Positions 1 to 6,337 of a stretch of 8,468 nt of DNA are shown here, piece by piece (the first letter of the stretch is position 1; each line of letters opens with the position of its first letter). The DNA is taken from NCBI GenBank assembly GCA_020059785.1, contig JAGVBL010000223.1, forward strand, positions 1 to 8,468, given 5' to 3'. This stretch comes from Ignavibacteriales bacterium. Lineage in GTDB: Bacteria > Bacteroidota > Ignavibacteria > Ignavibacteriales > Melioribacteraceae. The position numbers were made by a program, and so were the translations under genes. Below the pieces are notes generated by a model. That model saw nothing but the letters and a program-made list of their open reading frames with translations, was not told the origin of the DNA and made no database searches.

Positions 1-116
1 CGGCATGCAGAACCGATCGTATTGCAAAGTACAATCAATTATTAAGAATTGAAGAAGAACTTGATACTACCGGTGTATTCCCCGGAATTTCAGCAATAAA
101 TTATTCCGGTAAATAA
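1..116 (+). CDS. eno: Enolase (phosphopyruvate hydratase), C-terminal fragment
   Basis: The window opens inside a gene. The frame with codons starting at base 3 is open to a TAA at 114-116, giving 37 residues. The peptide contains CRTDRIAKYNQLLRIEEEL, which matches the conserved end of bacterial enolases (E. coli and Bacillus have S-R-[ST]-[ED]-R-x-A-K-Y-N-Q-L-[IL]-R-I-E). The arginine in that segment belongs to the active-site neighbourhood in known enolases. Enolase interconverts 2-phosphoglycerate and phosphoenolpyruvate in cytosolic glycolysis and gluconeogenesis. The catalytic Glu and Lys and the Mg-binding acids lie upstream, outside the window, so only identity can be judged. A terminator follows 20 bp after the stop. 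The tail ends in a variable stretch (GVFPGISAINYSGK), as is usual for the family. Confidence 0.93.
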   Translation, partial: ACRTDRIAKYNQLLRIEEELDTTGVFPGISAINYSGK

Positions 117-135
117 ATATTTTTTTATTTCATTC

Positions 136-161
136 AGCCTCGCTTTAGGCGGGGCTTTTTT
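136..161 (+). terminator. Rho-independent terminator of eno
   Basis: An 8-bp stem pairs 136-143 (AGCCTCGC) with 149-156 (GCGGGGCT), with one T-G wobble and a 5-nt loop (TTTAG). It is followed directly by a run of six T residues at 156-161. This is a classic intrinsic terminator and sits 20 bp after the enolase stop. It also lies only 27 bp before the glutamine synthetase start, so that gene's promoter must be squeezed into or upstream of it, or the gene is served by read-through. Confidence 0.85.
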
Positions 162-188
162 ATCTCTATAACATTAATTGAGGAATTT

Positions 189-1571
189 ATGCCAAAACAT
201 TCGTTACAAACAATTAATGCTCTTATCAAGAAAAATAAAATTGAAGTTATTGATTTGAAAGCAATTGATCTTGCCGGAAGATTACACCACATCTCACTCC
301 CCATGCATGATAATTTGATGTCTAAGATAATTAAGGAAGGAGTTGGTTTTGATGGATCAAGTTATGGTTTCAAAAAAGTTGAAAACAGCGATATGATTTT
401 GATTCCGGACCTTGATACTGCAGTTGTCGATCTTTTCAGGGAAGCACCGACTTTAAGTTTTTATTCAAATATTGTACTAACGGATGAGAAAAGATCCCGT
501 TTCACTCAGGATGGCAGATACCTTGCAAAACAAGCTGAAGAATTATTGAAGAAAACAACAGGTACAGATCAATCCATGTGGGGACCGGAATTTGAATTCT
601 ATATTTTCTCAAAAGTTAATTACGATACAAGAACAGCAACATCATACTATACGGTTGAACATGCAGAAGAGTTTTATAAGAAAGCATATCATGCAGCAAA
701 TCCATTTGATATTTATGATGATTTTAGAGACGAAGCATGTAAGCTGCTTTCAAAATTTGGAATAAATGTAAAGTATCATCATCACGAAGTTGGTGAAAGA
801 GGTCAACAGGAAATAGAAACCTATTTCTCTAACCTATTAGACACAGCAGATAATATTGTTACCGCGAAATATGTTCTTTTCAATTTTGCACGTCAAAAAG
901 ATTTATTCATTACATTTATGCCAAAGCCGATGTATCAACAAGCCGGCAATGGTATGCATTTACATCTGTTTCTTACAAAAAAAGGGAAGAATGCTTTTTA
1001 CAAGAAAGGTGCATATGGCAATCTTAATGAACTGGCTCTATATTTTATCGGCGGATTGTTGAAACACGCTCCTGCTCTCTCTGCATTTACAAATCCCAGT
1101 ACTAATTCTTATAAACGTCTTGTCCCCGGTTTTGAAGCACCTGTAGCTCTAACTTATGGGCAGGGTAACCGTGCATCTGCAATTAGAATTCCTAAATATA
1201 TTTCCAACCCTGATGAGGTAAGGTTTGAGTATCGACCGCCTGATGCTACTGCAAATCCCTACCTTTGTTTATCGGCTATGTTGCTTGCCGGAATTGATGG
1301 TGTTGTTAATAAAATTGATCCGGTAAAAGAAGGTTTCGGACCATACGACCGTAACTTTCTCGATGATGAAACCAAACATAAAATACACATGCTTCCAAGA
1401 AATTTGGCAGAAGCGCTTGATGCACTTGAAGTTGATCATGAATTCTTGAGAAGAGGGAACATTTTTACCGATGAGTTGCTTGAGCAATGGGTAAAGATTA
1501 AAACCGAAGAAATTCAGGCAATTGGAACGATGCCGCATCCTTTCGAATATAAAATGTATTTCAACTTATAA
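189..1571 (+). CDS. glnA: Type I glutamine synthetase
   Basis: Cytosolic ATP-dependent glutamate-ammonia ligase of the GSI (dodecamer-forming) family, 460 aa and full length. The start is supported by GAGGA at 180-184, about 4 nt before the ATG. Visible motifs are FDGSS (54-58, the ammonia-site Asp loop), GPEFEF (132-137, metal-binding Glu134 and Glu136), HHEVGERGQQE (198-208), NGMHLH (254-259, metal His257), NPSTNSYKRLVPGFEAP (302-318, with the flap Glu316), NRASAIRIP (327-335) and RFEYRPPDATANPYL (345-359). The C-terminus resembles GSI-beta enzymes (EFLRRGNIFTDE), but where E. coli has the adenylylated NLY-DLP tyrosine this protein reads NFLDDE, so GlnE-type adenylylation is unlikely. The segment between the GPE and HHE motifs is intermediate in length between Bacillus-type and E. 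coli-type enzymes and lacks the usual KGGYF motif. The residue aligned with Bacillus feedback Arg62 is Lys63. No glnB or amtB lies alongside. Confidence 0.96.
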   Translation: MPKHSLQTINALIKKNKIEVIDLKAIDLAGRLHHISLPMHDNLMSKIIKEGVGFDGSSYGFKKVENSDMILIPDLDTAVVDLFREAPTLSFYSNIVLTDEKRSRFTQDGRYLAKQAEELLKKTTGTDQSMWGPEFEFYIFSKVNYDTRTATSYYTVEHAEEFYKKAYHAANPFDIYDDFRDEACKLLSKFGINVKYHHHEVGERGQQEIETYFSNLLDTADNIVTAKYVLFNFARQKDLFITFMPKPMYQQAGNGMHLHLFLTKKGKNAFYKKGAYGNLNELALYFIGGLLKHAPALSAFTNPSTNSYKRLVPGFEAPVALTYGQGNRASAIRIPKYISNPDEVRFEYRPPDATANPYLCLSAMLLAGIDGVVNKIDPVKEGFGPYDRNFLDDETKHKIHMLPRNLAEALDALEVDHEFLRRGNIFTDELLEQWVKIKTEEIQAIGTMPHPFEYKMYFNL

Positions 1572-1580
1572 TTTATTGCG

Positions 1581-1614
1581 GCGGATTAGGAATTCTTGTT
1601 TTATCATAATCCGC
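1581..1614 (+). terminator. Inverted repeat after glnA, possible terminator
   Basis: A perfect 8-bp inverted repeat pairs GCGGATTA (1581-1588) with TAATCCGC (1607-1614) around an 18-nt loop. It begins 10 bp after the glutamine synthetase stop, where a transcription end would be expected. The loop is long and no T-run follows (TAACTATATTTTATTG comes next). It is therefore a weak or factor-dependent terminator at best, or an mRNA 3'-end stabiliser. Confidence 0.35.
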
Positions 1615-1648
1615 TAACTATATTTTATTGTGTAAAAAGAAATCCTAA

Positions 1649-2272
1649 ATGATTAATATAATTTGTTGTTATATCCTTATTGCACTTTCTTTAAATTTCA
1701 TCTCGTTGAATAATTATTTTGCTCAAACAAATTTGCAGGGACCCTCAAAAAACAAAATCGGTTTTTCTATTGGATATGGCGATCAGGAAATTAAAATGCT
1801 TGGTTTCGGTGTAGACCTTAAAGTTGATTATTCTTATGAAATATTTTTTGTGCAATTTCATTATGTACATTCTATACTTAATAATTATCCATGGGGAATT
1901 GGTCTGATATTACAAACAGAATATGGAATTACATATTACAAACCGAATAAAAATTTTCAAGCTAATATGAGAAGTCAGGAAATTGGAATGGGCGCCGGAG
2001 TAGTTTTTTACTTCACTATTATAGATGACTTATTGAATACTTATTTCCTGGCTTCTACCGGTCCCCATTATTCTCAAAAGTCACCCGATAGACAGATATC
2101 GGGATTTATGTTTAATAGTAATCTGGATATTGGTGTTAACATTGGTATGCAAAACAACTTATCCCTGGATATTCGTACTGGATTCAGGCATTTATCAAAT
2201 GCAAATCTCAAAATTCCGAATGGCGGAATAAATAATTGGATAATTAGTTTCGGGATGTTTTATAATTTATAA
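1649..2272 (+). CDS. PagL-like lipid A 3-O-deacylase / acyloxyacyl hydrolase family protein
   Basis: A 207-aa exported beta-barrel candidate. Residues 1-25 form a signal peptide (hydrophobic core IICCYILIALSLNFISL, ending FAQ). The rest is alternating hydrophobic/polar strands rich in Gly, Tyr and Phe, closing with a final strand ending in FYNL, as in outer-membrane barrels. The recognisable motif is FRHLSNANLKIPNGGINNW (179-197), corresponding to the H-x-S-N catalytic segment of PagL (His181, Ser183, Asn184). PagL removes the 3-O-linked acyl chain of lipid A in the outer membrane. The third PagL catalytic residue, a Glu about 14 positions after the His, appears here as Asn195, so activity is not certain. 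No strong ribosome binding site is visible. It lies 77 bp after glnA and 42 bp before two LPS-type glycosyltransferases, which suits a role in LPS modification. The family assignment rests on motif and architecture. Confidence 0.75.
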   Translation: MINIICCYILIALSLNFISLNNYFAQTNLQGPSKNKIGFSIGYGDQEIKMLGFGVDLKVDYSYEIFFVQFHYVHSILNNYPWGIGLILQTEYGITYYKPNKNFQANMRSQEIGMGAGVVFYFTIIDDLLNTYFLASTGPHYSQKSPDRQISGFMFNSNLDIGVNIGMQNNLSLDIRTGFRHLSNANLKIPNGGINNWIISFGMFYNL

Positions 2273-2314
2273 AATAATTTAGCTTACCATAAACAAATTT
2301 GATTAAACTGTCAT

Positions 2315-3331
2315 TTGAAAATACTTGTAGTTAACATAAAATATTTGGGTGACCTGGTAGTATCTACTCCCGGAATCAGATCCCTTTCCAAAACTTATCC
2401 CGATTCAGAAATTGTTTTGTTAATAAGAAAAGGATTCGAACCGGTATTCAAAAATAATCCTTATGTAAAAAAGATAATTTCTTTTGATACTGATTTAAAG
2501 GGAAACAATAGCATAAAAAAATTTTTCTCAGGAATAAATTTTATTAACCAAATCAGAAAAGAAAAATTTGATGTAGTAATTGTTCTTCACCCTGGTGACA
2601 GACCTGCATTCTGGGCCTGGTTGTCAGGATCAAAAATAAGAATTGCACCCGCCAAACAGAGTTTTTCATTTCTGTTTAATAGACTTGTGAATGTTGAAGA
2701 AAACTCGATTAGTTATCTTGAATATTATAACAAAATAATTTCCTCATTTGGTGTTACAATAGATTCATACAAAACAGAAATTTTCTTGTCGGAGAACGAT
2801 GTATTACAATCCGAAGAATTTTTAAGGATCAATGACATTAACAAGAAAAATATTCTCGTTGGAATTCATCCCGGCGCAAGCGAACCGTCAAAAATCTGGA
2901 AAACCGAAAACTTTGTTCAACTGATTAATAAACTTTTATCGGAACCCGAAATTAAAATCATAGTATTCGAAGGACCTCAGGATAAAGATGTATGCACAGA
3001 AATTAAAAATAAGTTTGAAGGAGAGCGCAAAATTTACTTTTTAAAAACCGATATTCTTAAAGTTGCAGCACTTATTAGTAAATGCAAACTATTCATTTCC
3101 CATGATACAGGTACAAGACATTTGGCTATTGCAATTAAGACACCGGTGCTGGCACTAATTCCTGAAGACTATGAAAAGTGCTGGAATTTTTATTCTGATG
3201 TTAATAATCATTTTACAATATTTGGTAAAAGAAATTATTCTAAATCAGATATAAATGTAAAACCTTACCTTGATGGTATTAAAGTAGAGGATGTTTATAA
3301 AAAAGCCGGTGAACTTTTAAAACTATGGTAA
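2315..3331 (+). CDS. Glycosyltransferase family 9 (heptosyltransferase-like), first of a tandem pair
   Basis: A 338-aa GT-B fold enzyme of the WaaC/WaaF/RfaF type, which transfers heptose or a related sugar from a nucleotide donor to the LPS core on the cytoplasmic face of the inner membrane. The N-terminal domain opens with KILVVNIKYLGDLVVSTPG, and Asp13 sits where the WaaC catalytic base lies. The C-terminal domain has GIHPGASEPSKIWKTENF (183-200), with the donor-binding HPGAS loop and Lys193, then SHDTGTRHLAIA (262-273), the canonical D-x-G-x-x-H-L-A donor-site motif (Asp264, His269). All key residues look intact. The start codon is TTG: an in-frame TGA at 2300-2302 precedes it, with no ATG or GTG between. 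Its last 7 bases overlap the next gene (ATGGTAA), indicating translational coupling. The exact sugar and acceptor cannot be read from sequence. Confidence 0.9.
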   Translation: MKILVVNIKYLGDLVVSTPGIRSLSKTYPDSEIVLLIRKGFEPVFKNNPYVKKIISFDTDLKGNNSIKKFFSGINFINQIRKEKFDVVIVLHPGDRPAFWAWLSGSKIRIAPAKQSFSFLFNRLVNVEENSISYLEYYNKIISSFGVTIDSYKTEIFLSENDVLQSEEFLRINDINKKNILVGIHPGASEPSKIWKTENFVQLINKLLSEPEIKIIVFEGPQDKDVCTEIKNKFEGERKIYFLKTDILKVAALISKCKLFISHDTGTRHLAIAIKTPVLALIPEDYEKCWNFYSDVNNHFTIFGKRNYSKSDINVKPYLDGIKVEDVYKKAGELLKLW

Positions 3332-4368
3332 ATAAAAACTTTGAAAGAATATTAATAATAAAATGGGGAGCGCTGGGTGATCTGATTGCAGCAACTCCGG
3401 CAATTAAAACCGTCCGAGAAAATTATCCCGATGCCGTAATTACACTTTTAACTAATCCTTTAATGAGTCAACTGATCCCTCCCGGGTTTTTAGTAAATGA
3501 ACATTTAATTGTAAATACAAATAGAAACAAAGTTGAAGATTCTCTTCTGAAACAATTATTGATTGCGTTAAAGTTAAGAAGAAAAAAATATGACCTGGCG
3601 ATAAACTTAAGGTGGACATCCGAAAGAGCTGCATTATTAACATACTTATCCGGTGCTAAGGAAAGAATTAGTAGTGGTCCAAAAAAAATGATGAACTTAT
3701 ATACTATCCAATTAGATCATCCTGTTGGCAGATATCACGAAATAAATAGGAATCTTGATATTGTTAGAGCTTTAGGTACAGTTGTTAATGACGATAATCC
3801 TGTAATTTATATTTCTGATGATGATAAAAAATATGCTGAAAATTTTTATAACAATATCAGTCTAAATAAAGAAAATACAATTTGTATTCATCCCGGTGCA
3901 AGCAGATCTATTAGAGCATGGATGCCGCTAAGATTTGCTGAAATTGGTAAACGAATTGCAGAAGAATTCAATATGAAGATTGTTGTTACCTGGGGTAGTA
4001 ATGAGTCCGCGCTTGCTGATCAGGTTGTATCAAATATTGGACGCAATGCGGTTAAAGCACCACCGACAAATACTATCGGGCAACTTGGTGCATTGATAAG
4101 TCACTCGAAATTATTTTTTTCAAATTGTACTGGTCCTATGAATGTTGCGGTTGCGGTCCGGACTCCTGTTGTTGCGTTACTCGGTTCTTCAGATCCTATT
4201 GACTGGGGTGCTTATGGAAATCAACACATTAATATAAAATCTCCTCTTAAACTGGAACATTATTCTGATGAAGATGAAAGGCGGGCGATGGAAGCAATTT
4301 CGGTTGAAATGGTCTGGGAAAAAATTTCAAAAAGAATAATGGAATTAAATTCTGTTAATAAATTATAA
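3325..4368 (+). CDS. Glycosyltransferase family 9 (heptosyltransferase-like), second of a tandem pair
   Basis: A 347-aa GT9 paralogue of the preceding gene, starting inside that gene's stop (7-bp overlap). The N-terminal RILIIKWGALGDLIAATPA carries the expected Asp19 of the G-D motif. ICIHPGASRS (187-196) is the donor-binding loop, followed by IRAWMPLRFAEI in place of the usual Lys/Arg-Trp-Pro segment. The third motif reads SNCTGPMNVAVAVRTPVVALLGSSDP (266-291). The usual Asp of D-[ST]-G-P is Asn267, and the usual His is replaced by Asn273. The W-G-A-Y-G segment near 294-298 resembles the post-motif loop of other family members. The changed donor site suggests a different nucleotide sugar or altered activity; the fold and the N-terminal Asp are kept. 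It probably acts after, or together with, its neighbour in building an LPS core or related glycan. Confidence 0.88.
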   Translation: MVNKNFERILIIKWGALGDLIAATPAIKTVRENYPDAVITLLTNPLMSQLIPPGFLVNEHLIVNTNRNKVEDSLLKQLLIALKLRRKKYDLAINLRWTSERAALLTYLSGAKERISSGPKKMMNLYTIQLDHPVGRYHEINRNLDIVRALGTVVNDDNPVIYISDDDKKYAENFYNNISLNKENTICIHPGASRSIRAWMPLRFAEIGKRIAEEFNMKIVVTWGSNESALADQVVSNIGRNAVKAPPTNTIGQLGALISHSKLFFSNCTGPMNVAVAVRTPVVALLGSSDPIDWGAYGNQHINIKSPLKLEHYSDEDERRAMEAISVEMVWEKISKRIMELNSVNKL

Positions 4369-4406
4369 TCGTAAGGAAATAATTAATCTTTATATGGAAA
4401 ATTTTT

Positions 4407-5297
4407 ATGCCTCTTGTTGGTGAATTTTTTGCACTCTTAACAGCAATCCTTTGGTCTGGAACATCAATAGTATTTACAGAAGCATCGGTAAGGGTAGGTT
4501 CTTTGTATGTTAATATTACAAGGTTACTTCTTGCTGTAGTTTATTTATCGGTTACAATAATTGTTTTTAACCTCACTATAAATTTATCGGTAACACAGGT
4601 ATTTAATTTAATAATAAGCGGGTTTGCCGGTTTAGTTATAGGCGATACATTTTTATTCAAATCTTTTCAGCATATCGGTGCACGTTTAAGTATGCTTGTA
4701 ATGGCTCTTGCGCCGGGTATCTCTGCAATTTTAGCATTTATTTTTTTAGATGAAGTAATTTCTTTTATTGGTGTGATGGGAATGGTAATTACTATCTCCG
4801 GAATAGCAATGGTTGTTTTGCAGCGTAAAGAAAAACCTACTTCTAATTATAAAGTTGATAATAGCGGAATTATTTATGCACTTATTGGTGCAATTGGCCA
4901 AGCAGTCGGTTTAATATTTGCCAAGTTAGCATTTAACGAAGGAGAGATAAATGGATTTGTTGCCGCATTGGTAAGAATTACTTCTTCAATAATTTTTCTT
5001 TATCCGTTATTTCTATTTGCAAAAAGAATTAAAAACCCGTTCTCAGTATTTAAGAATAATAGCAAAGCGTTGGTTCTAACCATAATCGGTTCTATCATCG
5101 GTCCATTCCTTGGAATTACATTCAGTTTAATTTCTGTTTCTCATGCAAAAGTTGGAATTGCCTCAACATTAATGGCTACTGTTCCGATAATTATGCTTCC
5201 AATGGTTCGATATTATTATAAAGAGAAATTATCATGGATTTCAGTTGTAGGTGCGTTCATTGCTGTGGGTGGAATTGCAATTTTGTTTTTGAGATAA
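4407..5297 (+). CDS. EamA/DMT-superfamily permease
   Basis: A 296-aa polytopic inner-membrane protein with about ten hydrophobic segments, in the two-repeat architecture of the drug/metabolite transporter superfamily. The first EamA repeat is roughly 5-138 and the second roughly 154-295, joined by a charged linker (QRKEKPTSNYKVDNS). Each repeat ends in the same pattern: Pro, then an acidic residue about a dozen positions on, then a Gly-rich last helix (LAPGISAILAFIFLDE and TVPIIMLPMVRYYYKE). The substrate cannot be deduced; the family covers amino acids, nucleotide sugars and other metabolites. A GGAAA element sits about 7 nt before the ATG. The gene follows the GT9 pair by 38 bp on the same strand and may be the last gene of that transcript, so a sugar or lipid precursor is possible but unproven. 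It converges on the minus-strand macrodomain gene with a 16-bp gap, which holds only a 5-bp inverted repeat (5296-5300/5310-5314). Confidence 0.9.
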   Translation: MPLVGEFFALLTAILWSGTSIVFTEASVRVGSLYVNITRLLLAVVYLSVTIIVFNLTINLSVTQVFNLIISGFAGLVIGDTFLFKSFQHIGARLSMLVMALAPGISAILAFIFLDEVISFIGVMGMVITISGIAMVVLQRKEKPTSNYKVDNSGIIYALIGAIGQAVGLIFAKLAFNEGEINGFVAALVRITSSIIFLYPLFLFAKRIKNPFSVFKNNSKALVLTIIGSIIGPFLGITFSLISVSHAKVGIASTLMATVPIIMLPMVRYYYKEKLSWISVVGAFIAVGGIAILFLR

Positions 5298-5313
5298 TCC
5301 GTAGAGAATGGAT

Positions 5314-5835
5314 TTAGTCTGATGAGTAGTCATCAAGAAGTTTTTTATAAAGAATGTAATCACCTTCACTGAAGCAAACAAAAATTACTTTCTCAATTAT
5401 TTTATTTTCAATCAAAAAATCACTTACAGTTTCAAAAGCAATTTTTGTTGCCCGTTCAAATGGAAATGAGTAAACACCTGTACTTATTGCCGGGAAAGCA
5501 ATCGTCTTAATTTTATTCTCAACGGCAACCTTTAATGAATTCTTATAACACCCGGCAAGTAGTTTATCTTCATTGTTATTGCCGTCATGCCATACAGGTC
5601 CCACCGTGTGAATTACATATTTAGCGGGTAACTTATAACCTTTTGTAATCTTTGCTTCACCCGTTTGACAACCCCCTAAAGTTCTGCATTCTTCCAGAAG
5701 TTTTGGTCCTGCAGCTCGATGTATTGCTCCATCCACTCCCCCGCCTCCAAGTAAAGATCTATTAGCCGCATTTACAATCGCATCTATTTTTAATTTGGTT
5801 ATATCACCCCGAACTATTTCGATTCTGTTATTCAT
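5314..5835 (-). CDS. ymdB: Macrodomain O-acetyl-ADP-ribose deacetylase (YmdB/MacroD type)
   Basis: A 173-aa stand-alone macrodomain of the MacroD/YmdB class, close to the length of E. coli YmdB. These cytosolic enzymes hydrolyse O-acetyl-ADP-ribose made by sirtuins, and many remove ADP-ribose from acidic side chains. Motifs in order are RGDIT (9-13, adenine-contacting Asp11), VNAAN (21-25), LGGGGVDGAIHRAAGP (29-44), TGEAKITKGYKLPAKYVIHTVGPVW (58-82) and AFPAISTGVYSFP (113-125, diphosphate loop). Asn25 and Asp35, the residues proposed as catalytic in YmdB, are at the same positions. It is the last gene of a three-gene minus-strand operon, and its ATG lies inside the 3' end of the cupin gene (8-bp overlap, ATGAATAA). 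Coupling to an esterase and a cupin suggests a shared metabolite-repair or signalling role. YmdB is also known to modulate RNase III in E. coli; nothing here tests that. Confidence 0.93.
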   Translation of the reverse strand: MNNRIEIVRGDITKLKIDAIVNAANRSLLGGGGVDGAIHRAAGPKLLEECRTLGGCQTGEAKITKGYKLPAKYVIHTVGPVWHDGNNNEDKLLAGCYKNSLKVAVENKIKTIAFPAISTGVYSFPFERATKIAFETVSDFLIENKIIEKVIFVCFSEGDYILYKKLLDDYSSD

Positions 5836-6337
5836 CTATGTTAGTAAGACGCAATATTAATTCCTTTTGTTGAGGAAAATGTTTTATTAAGTGATCTATT
5901 ATCCCGAATTCAAAGTCAGCAAATTCAAATCCCGGTGAGACTGTACAGCCAATTAATGCAAATGAATTTTTGTTTTCAACTTCAGCAGCAAAGAATGTTT
6001 CTTTGGGAATGACGAATTGAAGTGTTTCACCAGATAGTAAATTATTCCCCAATTTCAATTGTTTATAACCGCTTTTCGCATCGAGAAGATGAATTAGCAA
6101 AGGAGACCCGTAATAAAAATGCCAGATCTCATCAGATTTTAATTTATGAAAAACAGATATTTGTTCTCCTACAAGCATATAATAAATTGATGTTGAAAAA
6201 GATCTGCCGCTGTTATAACGGTCGGGCAGAGAGTTCCTTTCTATCGTTTCTTCTGAGCGATAAGACTCGCGGTAATATCCGCCTTCCGGGTGTGGCTTAA
6301 GTTCAAGCCGATTTATAATTTCTTCATGATTAATCAT
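5828..6337 (-). CDS. DUF985 / Cupin_5 family protein
   Basis: A 169-aa single-domain cupin of the DUF985 (Cupin_5) family, of normal length. Characteristic features are LELKPHPEGGYYRESYRS (11-28), STSIYYML (48-55), FHKLKSDEIWHFYYG (63-77) and GCTVSPGFEFADFE (130-143). His64, Glu70 and His73 are candidate metal or ligand contacts in the cupin barrel. The family is widespread but its biochemical function is not settled; sugar-nucleotide or metabolite binding has been suggested because of its fold. It sits in the middle of a coupled operon. Its ATG overlaps the upstream esterase stop by 4 bp (ATGA), and its stop overlaps the macrodomain start by 8 bp. No signal peptide or membrane segment is present, so it should be cytosolic. 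Confidence 0.9.
   Translation of the reverse strand: MINHEEIINRLELKPHPEGGYYRESYRSEETIERNSLPDRYNSGRSFSTSIYYMLVGEQISVFHKLKSDEIWHFYYGSPLLIHLLDAKSGYKQLKLGNNLLSGETLQFVIPKETFFAAEVENKNSFALIGCTVSPGFEFADFEFGIIDHLIKHFPQQKELILRLTNIDE

Noticed and set aside
98..131. AT-only inverted repeat around AAATAAATATTTTTTTATTT after enolase
   Set aside because: Pure A/T self-complementarity is expected by chance here; the real terminator is the GC stem at 136-161.
856..1538. Secondary frames on both strands inside the glutamine synthetase gene
   Set aside because: They are out-of-frame shadows of a strongly conserved enzyme gene with no domain features of their own.
4394..4423. A tiny ATG frame (9 residues) just before and overlapping the start of the permease
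   Set aside because: Too short, no dedicated ribosome binding site and no regulatory peptide signature; the ATG lies inside the likely permease leader.
5296..5314. A 5-bp inverted repeat AATCC/GGATT in the convergent gap
   Set aside because: Too short, with no T-run on either strand, to call as a bidirectional terminator.
6022..6300. A 92-codon plus-strand frame antisense to the cupin gene
   Set aside because: The cupin frame has clear family motifs; the antisense frame has none.
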